NCBI RefSeq assembly: GCF_014647875.1
Contig: NZ_BMQA01000013.1
Span: 124,001 to 188,000, forward strand
Source: Streptomyces brasiliensis
GTDB lineage: Bacteria; Actinomycetota; Actinomycetes; Streptomycetales; Streptomycetaceae
DNA: 64,000 nt
Reading direction: 5' to 3'
The translations under genes and the position numbers were made by a program. Each line of letters begins with the position of its first letter. Position 1 is the stretch's first letter. Of the stretch, positions 11,451 through 20,398 are shown piece after piece. Under the pieces are notes generated by a model. That model saw nothing but the letters and a program-made list of their open reading frames with translations. It had not been told where the DNA came from and made no database searches.

Positions 11451-11896
11451 GCATCGCGGTCGTCTCGGTCATGATGCTGCCGACCCGGATCTTCGCCGAC
11501 CGCTGGCGCAGCCGCTGGGCTGACGGGCACGTCGTGCGGTCGGCAGCGCGGTGGCAGGTATCGGACTGGCGCTCGCCCTGTTGGCCGGCGGGGTGGTGCC
11601 GACTCTGGCGGGCTTCGCGTGCGTGGGTCTGGGCGCGGCCGCCGTCACACCGTGTGTACGTCGCCGCGGCCGCGAAGGGCTCCGACGCCCTGGCGCTGGT
11701 CGCCGCGATGGGGACCACCGGTCTGCTGGTCGGCCCGGCCGTGATCGGCTTCATCGTGGGCGCGGCGGGACTGGTGCCGGGTATGGCCGCGGTGGCCGCC
11801 TCGGCGCTGATCGTCTGTCTGTCGGCCACGCGCATGCACCTGGCGTCGGCCGAGGCGGCGTACGGCGACGGGGGAGTGACGGCAATGGCGGACTGA
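11447..11896 (+). pseudogene. MFS transporter, 3' remnant with frameshifts
   Basis: C-terminal MFS segments are read in three pieces: MGIAVVSVMMLPTRIFADRW in one frame, VAGIGLALALLAGGVVPTLA in the next, and VYVAAAAKGSDALALVAAM onward back in the first. It ends at the stop at 11894-11896. The N-terminal half is absent, replaced by the PhyH fragment. It cannot encode a working transporter. Confidence 0.6.
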
Positions 11897-12001
11897 CGGG
11901 TACTCGGGGTGCGCGACCGTACCGCGTGTACGCATCATCGCATCGGGTACCGGGCAGTGGTCGGTCCCTGTCCGGCCGTGTCGACGAGGGATGTGTCAGC
12001 G

Positions 12002-12502
12002 ATGAACACCACACGTGGCGCAGACGGCAAGCGAACCGGGCGTGACGAGACGGCGGAGGAGCGGGCCGACCGGATGTGGGTCGAGCTGATCCAGGAGGTC
12101 CGGGTCGCGCAGACGGGCGTCCAGATCCTCTTCGGCTTCCTGCTCACCGTGGTGTTCACCCCGGCCTTCGCCCGTCTGGCCCACACGGACCGGGTGATCT
12201 ACATCGTGACCGTCGTCCTCGGCGCCGCCGCGACCGGCGCCCTGATCGGCCCGGTGTCCCTGCACCGCCTGGTGTCCGGGCGGCGGGTGAAACCGCAGGC
12301 GGTGAGCCTGGCCTCCCGTCTGACCTTCGTCGGCCTCGTCCTGCTGCTCGCCACGATGACCTCGTCGCTCCTGCTCGTCCTCAGGGTCGCCACCCAGGCC
12401 GACTACGTACTCCTGCTGGTCGCGGTGGTGGTGCTCTGGTACCTGCTGTGCTGGTTCGGCTGGCCACTGTGGGTACGGCACCGGCATACAAGCGAGCAGT
12501 GA
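12002..12502 (+). CDS. DUF6328 family membrane protein
   Basis: This 166-residue protein matches the DUF6328 pattern: an acidic N-terminus with ERADRMWVELIQEVRVAQTGVQILFGFLLTVVF, then four hydrophobic segments at about 40-60, 72-92, 106-126 and 132-150. It is an inner-membrane protein of unknown function, common in actinomycetes. ATG 12002 follows ACGAGGGA. It is 16 bp upstream of the DUF6343 gene and probably cotranscribed with it. Confidence 0.85.
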   Translation: MNTTRGADGKRTGRDETAEERADRMWVELIQEVRVAQTGVQILFGFLLTVVFTPAFARLAHTDRVIYIVTVVLGAAATGALIGPVSLHRLVSGRRVKPQAVSLASRLTFVGLVLLLATMTSSLLLVLRVATQADYVLLLVAVVVLWYLLCWFGWPLWVRHRHTSEQ

Positions 12503-12518
12503 CCGCACGCGGAGGACG

Positions 12519-12839
12519 ATGACCATGAACCACGACCCTGCCCGACGAAGCCGTCAACCGGACCCGCGGGCGCGCTCAGGGCTGATCGGCCGCCGCTCCC
12601 CGCGCACCGGAACCGAGCCGGCCACCGCCCGCAGCGCTGTACGTCTGCGGCTGCTGCTGAGCAGCATCTTCCTGCCCCTGTTCGCCGCGGCAGCGGCCCT
12701 GTTCGGTATCTGGGCCGCGCACTCCGGTCCGGGCGACAGCCCCGGCCGCACCCCGCTCATCACCCTCGCCGCGATCTGTGCGGGCCTTGCCCTGGTGGCC
12801 GCAGTGGACCTGCTGGTCGTGGCCCGCCGCCGTCGTTAG
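12519..12839 (+). CDS. DUF6343 family membrane protein
   Basis: This 106-residue product has an Arg-rich N-terminus with RSGLIGRRSPRTGTEPATARSAVRLR, then two transmembrane helices at about 46-67 and 79-101, ending ARRRR. This matches DUF6343 proteins, which have no known function. Two starts (ATG 12519 and ATG 12525) are possible, preceded by CGGAGGAC. Its stop overlaps the end of the convergent enolase-superfamily gene by 4 bp. Confidence 0.8.
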   Translation: MTMNHDPARRSRQPDPRARSGLIGRRSPRTGTEPATARSAVRLRLLLSSIFLPLFAAAAALFGIWAAHSGPGDSPGRTPLITLAAICAGLALVAAVDLLVVARRRR

Positions 12840-13927
12840 GCGACCCGGTACTTCTCCGCGTCCTGCCTGCGCAACGTCAGCCCGTGGCCCGGCCCTTGGG
12901 ACGGCTGGACCGTGCCGCCCGTAGGGTCCAGCGTGCCGTCGAAGAACATCGACTCGATACGCACGTGGTCGTGGAACCACTCGATGTGGCGGAGGTTGGG
13001 GATGGCGGCCGCCGCTGCCGCATGGGCGTTCGGGGCACACCGCGCGGAGATCTCCAGGCCGTGGGCGAGGGCGAGGGCCGCTGCGCGCAGGAACTCGGTG
13101 ATGCCGCCGCAGCGCGTCGCGTCGACCTGGAGACAGTCCACGGCGCCCGCAGTGACCAGTCGGGCGAAGTACGGGAGGTCGTAACCGTATTCACCGGCCG
13201 CCACATCGCAGTCCAGGGTGTCGCGCAGCAGCCGCAGGCCGGTCAGGTCGTCCGAGGAGACCGGTTCCTCGAACCAGCTGACGCCGTAGTGGCCAAGGGC
13301 GCTGCCGATGCGCAGCGCCTGCTTGCGGTTGTAGGCGCCGTTGGCGTCGACGTACAACTCCGTCCCGGGGCCGATGGCCCGGCCGGCGGCGCGGACTCGG
13401 GAGAGGTCCCTGTGGAACCCCTGGTCCCAGCCCGTGCCGATCCTGATCTTGACGCGGGGGATGCGCTGCTCGTGCACCCAGCGGCCCAGCTGGTCCGCGA
13501 GGCACTTTTCGGGGTACGTCGTGAAACCGCCGCTGCCGTACACCGGAACCCGAGTGCGGGCCGCGCCGAGGAGGCTGACGAGCGGGAGGTCGAGGAGCCG
13601 CGCTTTGAGGTCCCACAGGGCGATGTCCAGCGCCGAGATCGCGCACCCGGTGATCCCGGGACGGCCCGCTTCGCGCACGGACCTGCACATCGCGTCGTGC
13701 AGAGCCGGGATGTCCAGCGCGTCCTGGCCCTCGACCAGGGTGGCGAGGTGCTCGCCGAGCATCAGGCCGACTGAGGCCGGGCCGTAGGTCCAGCCCGTGC
13801 CCGTCGCGCCGCCGGCCGAGACCTCGGCGAGCACCATCGTCGTCGAGTCCCAAGCCAGCGTGCCGTTCGCCTCCGGTGCGTCGGTGGGCACGGTGTACAC
13901 GGAGACGGCGGGTCGATGGAGTTTCAT
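12836..13927 (-). CDS. Enolase-superfamily (MR/MLE) enzyme
   Basis: At 363 residues this is a full-length mandelate racemase/muconate lactonizing enzyme family protein. The N-terminal capping domain is followed by a TIM barrel with PRVKIRIGTGW (Lys), ELYVDANGAY (metal Asp), WFEEPVSSDDL (metal Glu) and VAAGEYGYDL (metal Glu). It probably abstracts a proton alpha to a carboxylate of a sugar acid or amino-acid derivative. It lies 28 bp after the F420 oxidoreductase on the same strand, with GGAGGGG before its ATG. The substrate is unknown. Confidence 0.88.
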   Translation of the reverse strand: MKLHRPAVSVYTVPTDAPEANGTLAWDSTTMVLAEVSAGGATGTGWTYGPASVGLMLGEHLATLVEGQDALDIPALHDAMCRSVREAGRPGITGCAISALDIALWDLKARLLDLPLVSLLGAARTRVPVYGSGGFTTYPEKCLADQLGRWVHEQRIPRVKIRIGTGWDQGFHRDLSRVRAAGRAIGPGTELYVDANGAYNRKQALRIGSALGHYGVSWFEEPVSSDDLTGLRLLRDTLDCDVAAGEYGYDLPYFARLVTAGAVDCLQVDATRCGGITEFLRAAALALAHGLEISARCAPNAHAAAAAAIPNLRHIEWFHDHVRIESMFFDGTLDPTGGTVQPSQGPGHGLTLRRQDAEKYRVA

Positions 13928-13955
13928 CGTGGACCCCTCCGTTGGGTGCCCGTGG

Positions 13956-14922
13956 TCATCGGTGGTCGTGCGGGAGCTGCGGCAGCACTTTCGTACGGTA
14001 GAAGTCGAAGGACCCGCGCTGGTCCGGGCCGATCTGGTTGACGTAGATCCGGTCGAAGCCGGCCTCGGCGAACGCGTCGAGCGCGGCGAGATGTTCGTCG
14101 ACGTCGTTCCCGCACACGGTGTTCTCGCGGACCATCTCCTCGGTGACGAGCGGCTCCAACTGCTCGAAGTGGCTGGGGGAGGGCAGGATCTGCCCCATCT
14201 CGCCGGGCAGCAACTGGTTGGACCACAACCGGTGTACCGTGCGTACGGCCTCCTCCCGGTCGGTGTCGTAGCAGACCTTGGTGCCGCCGCTGACCGTCCG
14301 GCCGGCCCCGCCGGCCTTGAGGAACTGCGACACCAGGGACTCGTCGGGCGTCATCGTGATGTAGCCGTCGCCGACGCCGGCCGCGAGCGCGGCCGCCTTG
14401 GGGCCGAAGCCGGACACGTCGATCGGCACGGGCTCGTCGGGGACGGTGTAGAGACGGGCGTTCTCCACGGTGCAGTGGGTGCCGTGGTGACTGACCTCCT
14501 CGCCGGAGAACAGCCGGCGCATCACCTGGATCGCCTCCTCCAGCATCTCCATGCGGGACCTGCGCGGGCGGCCAAGAACCGCCGAGAATGTGCTCGTTGA
14601 GCGCCTCACCCGTGCCGACGCCCAGGCGGAAGCGGCCGCCGGTCATCACCGCACAGGTCGCTGCGGCCTGCGCGACGACTGCCGGGTGGATCCGCACGGT
14701 GGGACACGTCACCGCGGTCTCGATGGGCAGGGAGACCGCCTCCGAGAGCGCGCCGATCACCGACCAGACGAACGGGCTCTGGCCCTGGGAGTCGTTCCAC
14801 GGGTGGTAGTGGTCGGAGATCCACAGCGACTGGAATCCGGCCTGTTCCGCCGACCTCGCCTGTTCGGCGAGGCCGGCGGGACCGATTTCCTCGCACGCGA
14901 GGAAGTAACCGTATTCGGGCAT
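13956..14922 (-). pseudogene. F420-dependent LLM-class oxidoreductase, frameshifted
   Basis: The N-terminal half (MPEYGYFLACEEIGPAGLAE, LWISDHYHPWND, GGRFRLGVGTGEALNEHILG) is that of an F420-dependent TIM-barrel reductase related to the glucose-6-phosphate dehydrogenase type. Near 14555 the frame must shift by one base to continue with MEMLEEAIQVMRRLFSGEE through to KVLPQLPHDHR. ATG 14922 follows CGGAGGTG. Total length (about 322 codons) is normal for the family, so one indel or sequencing error explains it. It is first in a two-gene unit with the MR/MLE gene. Confidence 0.75.
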
Positions 14923-14989
14923 GGGTGAACACCTCCGCCGCAGAAGGAATTCGGGTCGGCTCACGCCGATTGGCCGGGCTGACGGTGCG

Positions 14990-15160
14990 TCACCACCGAT
15001 ACCACCGGGACCTGCCACCGCCCGCGGCGGTTCCGCGTACCAGGAATCCCAGCAGCCAGATGACCAGCACCGCCAGGGCGATCCACCAGAGAAGTTTCAC
15101 GGCGAACCCGGCGCCGAAGAGAATCAGTACCAGAAGAAGAACGAGCAGGATGGGAATCAT
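14990..15160 (-). CDS. Small hydrophobic membrane protein (56 aa)
   Basis: The peptide begins MIPILLVLLLVLILFGAGFA and continues with a second hydrophobic stretch (LLWWIALAVLVIWLLGFLV), ending in a basic RSRWYRW tail. The ATG at 15160 follows CAGGAGG with good spacing. The composition matches small Streptomyces hydrophobic proteins of unknown role in the membrane. It is too short for many gene finders, but the ribosome site and family pattern support it. Confidence 0.75.
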   Translation of the reverse strand: MIPILLVLLLVLILFGAGFAVKLLWWIALAVLVIWLLGFLVRGTAAGGGRSRWYRW

Positions 15161-15223
15161 GACTTGAACCTCCTGAATTGCGGGTAACCCCGAATGTGGA
15201 GTTCAGGCATACGCGCGAGCGCA

Positions 15224-15766
15224 TCAGTCGGTCCGCTGTGAGAAAACCTCCAGGAACGCCTCGCGGAACGCCTTCAGGTCGCCCGGCTTGCGGCTGGTGA
15301 TCAGCGTGTTGGGACCGTCGTCGCAGATCCGCACCTGCTCGTCGACCCAAGTGCCGCCCGCGTTACGGATGTCGGTCCGCAGGCTCGGCCACGAGGTGAG
15401 CGTCCGGCCGCGCACGACGTCGGCCTCGACCAGCGTCCACGGTGCGTGGCAGATCGCGGCGACCGGACGGCCGTTGTCGAAGAAGCCCTTGGCGAAAGCG
15501 ACGGCCTTCCGGTTCAGCCGCAGCGCGTCGGGATTGGCCACGCCACCGGGCAGCACGAGCGCACCGAACGCATCGGCCGACACCTCGTCCACGACCACGT
15601 CCACCGGGAACGTGTCCGCCTTGTCGAGGTGGTGGAAGGCCTGGATCTCACCCGGCTTGGTCGACACGAGCACGGGCTCGTGACCCGCGTCGGCCGCCGC
15701 CTGCCAGGGATCGGTGAGCTCGACCTGTTCGACGCCTTCGGGTGCGGTCAGAAACGCGATACGCAT
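15224..15766 (-). CDS. DJ-1/PfpI family protein (type 1 glutamine amidotransferase-like)
   Basis: The 180-residue protein has the flavodoxin-like DJ-1/PfpI fold. The nucleophile elbow is AAICHAPW with the active Cys, LVLPGGVANPD is the glycine turn, and MRIAFLTAPEGVEQVEL starts the first strand. The closest type is the YhbO/PfpI group of stress-response glyoxalase/deglycase-like proteins. It stands upstream of the sigma factor gene in the opposite direction. A second, larger family member lies at 17721. Confidence 0.9.
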   Translation of the reverse strand: MRIAFLTAPEGVEQVELTDPWQAAADAGHEPVLVSTKPGEIQAFHHLDKADTFPVDVVVDEVSADAFGALVLPGGVANPDALRLNRKAVAFAKGFFDNGRPVAAICHAPWTLVEADVVRGRTLTSWPSLRTDIRNAGGTWVDEQVRICDDGPNTLITSRKPGDLKAFREAFLEVFSQRTD

Positions 15767-16268
15767 GATGGTTCATCGTCCTTCCGTTACGGTCCGGCGG
15801 GCCTCGTCGTCCGCGGCCCGCCGCTTCCTCGCCCGAGCCGCCCGACGTACGGCCGTGTGCACGTCCCACAGGGCGGTGGTCTCGCGCAGCGGTCATCATC
15901 AGCCAGTGGATCGGTGACTCTCTGGTGCCCGAGTGCGTCGGCCTGTCTCCGTGAGCCGTGATCTGTCACGGCTGGTTGCCTCCCTTCCACGGGTGGTGTG
16001 GTCACGGCCTCCGGACGCCGCCCGTGGTACCCCCGGGACAGGCACCTATGCGCACGGACCGCCCGGAAGGCATGCGAAGCGCAAAAGTTTTCCGGAAATT
16101 CTGTTCCGGTGTTTGTGGTCCGTCGTGAGGGGCAAGGGAAAAAGGAGTGTTTCGGACAGGAGGCACGCCTGTGGGAGCGACGGACTCGTCGCCCGGGTGA
16201 GGTTGCCCGCGGATCTGTCGCACCCCATGGGGATCGTCCCACCACCAAACAAGGGAGTTCGACGCACC
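15767..16268. promoter_or_regulatory. Intergenic region with possible SigB/F-type promoter
   Basis: No gene was seen in 500 bp. AGCCGTGA-tctg-TCACGGCT at 15954-15973 is a perfect 8-bp inverted repeat. GTTT at 16111-16114 and GGGGCA at 16129-16134, spaced 14 bp, resemble the GTTT-N14-15-GGGTA promoter read by SigB/F-type sigma factors. This would allow autoregulation of the downstream sigma gene. The -10 match is imperfect. Confidence 0.35.
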
Positions 16269-17069
16269 ATGCGAACTCGAGCGAGCACGCAGCGCCACCC
16301 CCACGACGACGCCCCCGACACCGAGGATGCCTTCCACACGCTTGCCACGATGCCTCCGGGCCAGCGGCGTGACTCGCTCCGTGAGGAGATCGTCGAGGCG
16401 TGGCTGCCGATGGCGGACCGGCTCGCGGGGCGGTTCCGCAGCCGTGGCGAAAGCTATGAGGACCTGCGCCAGGTCGCCGCCCTGGGACTGGTCAAGGCGG
16501 TCGACCGCTACGACCCCGAGCGGGGCAACGCCTTCGAAAGCTATGCCGTCCCCACGGTCACCGGGGAGATCAAGCGGCACTTCCGCGATCACATGTGGAC
16601 CCTGCACGTACCGCGCCGGGTCCAGGACCTGCGCAATCGTGTGCGGGCCGCCTGCCAGGAGCTGTCCCGGAGCGTCTCGGACAGCCGGCCCGGTGTGAGC
16701 GAGATCGCCGCGCAGGCGGATCTGAGCGAGGAGGAGGTGCGGATCGGTCTCGAGGCGCTGGAGAGCTTCAGCACGCTCTCGCTCGACGCCGAACTCCCCG
16801 GCAGCGAGGACGGCTACTCACTGGGCGACGCCCTGGGCTCGCCCGACCCGGCCCTAGACACGGTCGTGGACCGGGAGGCGGTCAAGCCCCGCCTGGAAGC
16901 CCTCCCCGAGCGCGAACGCGCCATCCTGTACATGAGGTTCTTCAAGGACATGACCCAGAGCAGCATCGCCGAGCAACTCGGCATCTCGCAGATGCACGTC
17001 TCACGCCTGATCAGCCGCTGCTGCCACCAACTACGCGACGAAGTCCTGAAGGACAGCCGCGCGGCATGA
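16269..17069 (+). CDS. SigB/SigF/SigG-family RNA polymerase sigma factor
   Basis: This 266-residue alternative sigma factor has region 2 (ADRLAGRFRSRGESYEDLRQVAALGLVKAVDRYD), the FESYAVPTVTGEIKRHFRDH core-binding and -10 helix, and region 3 (VPRRVQDLRNRV). Region 4 has LPERERAILYMRFFKDMTQSSIAEQLGISQMHVSRL. The family controls stress response and spore development in Streptomyces and is usually governed by anti-sigma factors, none of which is adjacent. ATG 16269 is chosen for the normal family length, since the frame is open further upstream. Confidence 0.93.
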   Translation: MRTRASTQRHPHDDAPDTEDAFHTLATMPPGQRRDSLREEIVEAWLPMADRLAGRFRSRGESYEDLRQVAALGLVKAVDRYDPERGNAFESYAVPTVTGEIKRHFRDHMWTLHVPRRVQDLRNRVRAACQELSRSVSDSRPGVSEIAAQADLSEEEVRIGLEALESFSTLSLDAELPGSEDGYSLGDALGSPDPALDTVVDREAVKPRLEALPERERAILYMRFFKDMTQSSIAEQLGISQMHVSRLISRCCHQLRDEVLKDSRAA

Positions 17070-17102
17070 AGGTCCGGGTGGGCGGCCCGGCCGCGCGGCG
17101 CT

Positions 17103-17246
17103 CTACGCGGTCATGGCGACGAGGAGCACCGCCACACCGACGACGAGCCAGGTGACGCAGTCCCCGAGATGCCCCGAGTGGTCGTCGCAGTGGCAGCACG
17201 ACGCGGCGTCCCATCGCCCGGCAGACGGCGCCGACCGGTCCACGCC
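17103..17246 (-). CDS. Possible small protein with C-terminal membrane helix
   Basis: The minus strand encodes ...DAASCCHCDDHSGHLGDCVTW followed by a clear hydrophobic end LVVGVAVLLVAMTA. The Cys/His-rich run before a membrane helix is unusual for a shadow frame. A GTG near 17246 could start a peptide of about 47 residues, but no strong ribosome site is seen. It may be a random frame opposite a gene remnant. Confidence 0.2.
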   Translation of the reverse strand, partial: GVDRSAPSAGRWDAASCCHCDDHSGHLGDCVTWLVVGVAVLLVAMTA

Positions 17247-17263
17247 GCGCCACGGCAGGGCGG

Positions 17264-17398
17264 CACCCCTACGACCTGCTGCGCGCCGTGGCCAACCTGA
17301 CCCTGCCGGACCGGGAGGGCGACGGCGGCCATACACAGCGCATGATCGCCCTGTTGATCGACGGCCTCCGCTACGGCGCCCCCAAGGGCGCGGTCTGA
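17264..17398 (+). pseudogene. TetR-family regulator, C-terminal remnant
   Basis: The frame HPYDLLRAVANLTLPDREG, then HTQRMIALLIDGLRYGAPKG and a stop, matches the last helix pair of TetR-type repressors. No HTH domain lies upstream in any frame; the preceding DNA is the sigma factor end. It is a 45-codon leftover. Confidence 0.5.
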
Positions 17399-17720
17399 GC
17401 CGACTGTCACTCGGCCGGCCTCGGCGGTCGCCCCTCGCCCGTTCCCCTGACCCTGCAGGTCACGTCGCACAGGGGCATCGCCGCAGGTCAAGCATGCCGC
17501 GCGGATATTCCCGCCGAGCCATCGGAACGCCAATGGCAGGCATCGGGTTCTTCATTGGAATCTGTCCGGAGGTGGGCATAGCGTCGAAGACGTCGCCGCA
17601 CTGACGATCTGCGCGCACAGCGTCAGCTGCCAAGCGTCCGCCGGACGCGGCGTGCCGGAGCGGGCGACCCCCCATTCGTGGGCCTCACCGGACGAGGCCC
17701 GCCCTCTGGAGAACACGATC
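17399..17720. other. Intergenic region
   Basis: No convincing gene, repeat or promoter was seen in these 322 bp between the TetR remnant and the PfpI-like gene. Confidence 0.4.
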
Positions 17721-18416
17721 ATGTCGAAGATCCTTTTCGTGCTGACCGGCGCCGACTTCTGGACGCTCGCCGACGGCACCAAGCACCCGACCGGCTTCTG
17801 GGCCGAGGAGGCCGTCGCCCCGTACGAGGCGTTCAAGGCCGCCGGACACGAGATCGTCGTAGCCACCCCCGGCGGCGTCGTGCCCACCGTCGACAAGGGC
17901 AGCCTCGCGCCCGAGTTCAACGGAGGACAGGAGGGCGCCGAGAAGATCGCTGCCGCGCTCGACTCGATGAACGAGCTCGAGAACCCGATCCGCCTCGAGG
18001 ACGTCCGGCTCGACGACTACGACGCCGTCTTCTACCCGGGCGGCCACGGCCCCATGGAGGACCTGGCCGTCAACAGCACGTCCGGCAGGCTGCTGATCGA
18101 CACGCTCGGCTCGGGCAAGCCGCTCGGCGTGGTCTGCCACGCCCCGGCCGCGCTGCTGGCCGCCGTCACCGAGGACGGCTCCAACGCCTTCGCCGGATAC
18201 GAGGTGGCCGCGTTCACCAACGCGGAAGAGGCGCAGGCCGGCTTGGCCGACAAGGCCAAGTGGCTCCTCGAGACGCGGCTCGGCGATGCGGGCGTGGACG
18301 TGCAGGTGGGCGAGCCGTGGGCGCCGCACGTGGTCGTCGACCGCAACCTCGTCACCGGCCAGAACCCGGCCTCGGCCGCCCCGCTGGCGGCGGAGGTCCT
18401 CAAGAAGCTGGGCTGA
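17721..18416 (+). CDS. DJ-1/PfpI family protein (Hsp31-like)
   Basis: The 231-residue protein starts MSKILFVLTGADFWTLADG and has the longer Hsp31/HchA-like arrangement: HPTGFWAEEAVAPYEAF, FYPGGHGPMEDL and the nucleophile elbow VVCHAPAALL with the active Cys. This group includes glyoxalase III-type and chaperone-like enzymes that detoxify methylglyoxal. The TetR gene begins 3 bp after the stop codon, so the two are almost surely cotranscribed and the regulator may control the unit. Confidence 0.9.
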   Translation: MSKILFVLTGADFWTLADGTKHPTGFWAEEAVAPYEAFKAAGHEIVVATPGGVVPTVDKGSLAPEFNGGQEGAEKIAAALDSMNELENPIRLEDVRLDDYDAVFYPGGHGPMEDLAVNSTSGRLLIDTLGSGKPLGVVCHAPAALLAAVTEDGSNAFAGYEVAAFTNAEEAQAGLADKAKWLLETRLGDAGVDVQVGEPWAPHVVVDRNLVTGQNPASAAPLAAEVLKKLG

Positions 18417-18419
18417 GCC

Positions 18420-19010
18420 ATGGGCGCCGACCGGCTCGACGAGGTCCTGGACGCCACGTACGACTGCCTGACCCGGTACGGCGTACGGCGCACCACGATG
18501 GACGACATCGCCTCCACCATGGGCGTCTCCCGGTCGGCGGTCTACCAGTACGTCCGCAGCAAGGACGACGCCTTCCGGCAGCTCGCCGCCCGCCTCCACG
18601 ACCGGGCGCTCGCCCGGGCCCGGCTGGCGGCGGCGCAGGACGCCCCGTACGCCGTACGCATCCGGGGCGTTCTCGCCGCCAAGTTCGACCTCGTTCTCGA
18701 CCTCAGCGGTCCCTCACCCCACACCGCCGGACTGCTGGACCAGAAGGCCCGGCTCTTCGGCGAGATCCGCACCGCCTTCACCCGGAACCTGCGGTGCCTG
18801 CTCGTCGGCCTGTTCGCCGAGGCCGGTACGGCCGCCGGGACGGAACCCGGCCGGGCAGCGGACATCGCGATCGCCCTGGTGACCGGACTCGAATCGGTGC
18901 ACGGCGGAAGGGAGTTGCTCGCCCCGGCCACCGGCGCCCTCCTCACCGGCCTGCTGGCCACCGCGCCTCCGGCCACCGACCACAGCCTCGCGGTGGAGCC
19001 GTGTCAGTGA
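18420..19010 (+). CDS. TetR/AcrR family regulator
   Basis: The 196-residue protein has a canonical TetR N-terminal HTH: YDCLTRYGVRRTTMDDIA followed by MGVSRSAVYQYVRSKDDAF. The C-terminal ligand domain is variable. It directly follows the Hsp31-like gene and probably represses that unit in response to a small molecule, possibly an aldehyde. This is inferred from context only. Confidence 0.9.
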   Translation: MGADRLDEVLDATYDCLTRYGVRRTTMDDIASTMGVSRSAVYQYVRSKDDAFRQLAARLHDRALARARLAAAQDAPYAVRIRGVLAAKFDLVLDLSGPSPHTAGLLDQKARLFGEIRTAFTRNLRCLLVGLFAEAGTAAGTEPGRAADIAIALVTGLESVHGGRELLAPATGALLTGLLATAPPATDHSLAVEPCQ

Positions 19011-19245
19011 TCGATCCAGGTGCCGGTTCCGGCGCCGTGCAGCTCAGCGGCCCCGGTGTCCGGAGCGACCCGGAGGACCCGGAGGACCCGGACGAGGCGG
19101 ACCGCGCCTGCGCCGCGCCGTCGAACTCGGCGTCACCTTCATCGACACCGCCGACTCCTGCGGCCCGTTCGTCAGCGAGGGCCTGGCGCACAGAGGCGCC
19201 GCACCCGTACGCCGACGACCTGGCCATCCCTGGTTCCCGGTGGCC
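19001..19245 (+). pseudogene. Aldo/keto reductase N-terminal remnant
   Basis: Three pieces in different frames match the start of an aldo/keto reductase: VQLSGPGVRSDPEDPEDPDEA, then RRAVELGVTFIDTADSCGPF, and then HPYADDLAIPG. The catalytic Asp region (TADS) is present, with Cys where Tyr is normal. Everything beyond about 85 residues is missing and at least two frameshifts are needed. It overlaps the TetR stop. Confidence 0.6.
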
Positions 19246-19293
19246 ACCGACCGACGCCCGTGCCTCGCCATACGAATCACCTAGGCTTGCTCT

Positions 19294-20226
19294 GTGAGAC
19301 ATAGGGATTCCGATGGCCCGGGTGCGGCGGCACCCGTCTCGGATCTGAACCTCCTGCGCACCTTCCTGGCCGTGTACCGGTCCGGCTCGTTCACCGCGGC
19401 CGCCGGACTGCTCGGCCTGTCGCAGCCGACGGTGACCACCCAGATCCGTTCGCTGGAGCGGCAGACGGGACGCGAACTGTTCGAACGTCTGCCGCGCGGC
19501 GTCGCACCGACCCTGGTCGCCCACGACCTGGCCACCCGCGTGGCCGCGCCGCTCGACGCGCTCGCCGCAGCGACCGGGGTGGGGGCGGCGGCGACCGAGC
19601 GGCAGGCTCCGGTCCATCTCGCCGGTCCCGCCGAGCTGCTGTGCGCCCGCGTATTGCCCACCCTCGCCCCACTGGTCCGTGACGGCGTACGCCTGCGCGT
19701 GTCGTCGGGCCTGACCGATCCGCTCCTGGACGAACTGCGCACGGGACGCCACGACCTGGTGATCGCGACCGTCCGCCCACGCGGCAGGGCCCTGACCGCG
19801 GTACCGCTGATGGACGAGGAGTTCGTCCTGGTCGCCGCTCCATCCTGGGCGGAACGCCTCGAAGAAGGGCTTACCACGGACTGCCCGGCCGCACTGCGCC
19901 CCGTCCCACTCGTCGCATATGCCGAAGACCTGCCCATCGCCCGGCGTTACTGGCGTCACGTCTTCGGCACCCGCCTGTCCTGCCCCGCCGCCGTCACGGT
20001 CCCGGACCTGCGCGGGGTGCTCGCCGCCGTCGCCGCGGGAGCCGGCTTCACGGTGCTGCCCCGCTATCTCTGCCAGGACGAACTCGCCTCCGGGATCCTG
20101 GTCCCCCTCCACGAACCGGAGGACCCACCCATCAACACGGCGTATCTCGTCCAGCGCCCCGACAGACCCGACAACCCGGACGTCGTACGTGTCCGCGACG
20201 CGCTCCTCGCGGCCGGGCGTGCGTGA
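19294..20226 (+). CDS. LysR family regulator
   Basis: This 310-residue product has an N-terminal winged HTH (LNLLRTFLAVYRSGSFTAAAGLLGLSQPTVTTQIRSLE) and an effector-binding domain of two alpha/beta lobes (PVHLAGPAELLCARVLP, RHDLVIATVRP, ...GILVPLHEPED). GTG 19294 is the first start compatible with the family. The broken aldo/keto reductase upstream may once have been its neighbour or target. Effector unknown. Confidence 0.9.
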   Translation: MRHRDSDGPGAAAPVSDLNLLRTFLAVYRSGSFTAAAGLLGLSQPTVTTQIRSLERQTGRELFERLPRGVAPTLVAHDLATRVAAPLDALAAATGVGAAATERQAPVHLAGPAELLCARVLPTLAPLVRDGVRLRVSSGLTDPLLDELRTGRHDLVIATVRPRGRALTAVPLMDEEFVLVAAPSWAERLEEGLTTDCPAALRPVPLVAYAEDLPIARRYWRHVFGTRLSCPAAVTVPDLRGVLAAVAAGAGFTVLPRYLCQDELASGILVPLHEPEDPPINTAYLVQRPDRPDNPDVVRVRDALLAAGRA

Positions 20227-20334
20227 TGACCGGGTCTTCGGCGCCCACGGCGTTCCGGCCGTCGTGTGGCACGTAGTTCCTGCTCGGCAGTCAGCTTCAA
20301 GCCGTGGAGTCGACGTTCAAGGCAGGGTGTTGCC

Positions 20335-20388
20335 GTGTCCGGCCGGGGGAGGGCGCGGTGCAGCAGGCGTCCTTCCCCGGCCGGACAC
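20335..20388. terminator. Large inverted-repeat terminator
   Basis: GTGTCCGGCCGGGG (20335-20348) is a perfect 14-bp match to its complement at 20375-20388, between the convergent LysR and universal stress genes. Confidence 0.75.
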
Positions 20389-20398
20389 TCACCCGGAG

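Noticed and set aside
15933..16268. Longer N-terminus for the sigma factor
   Set aside because: The upstream frame is open but not similar to sigma factors, and 266 residues from ATG 16269 is the normal family length.
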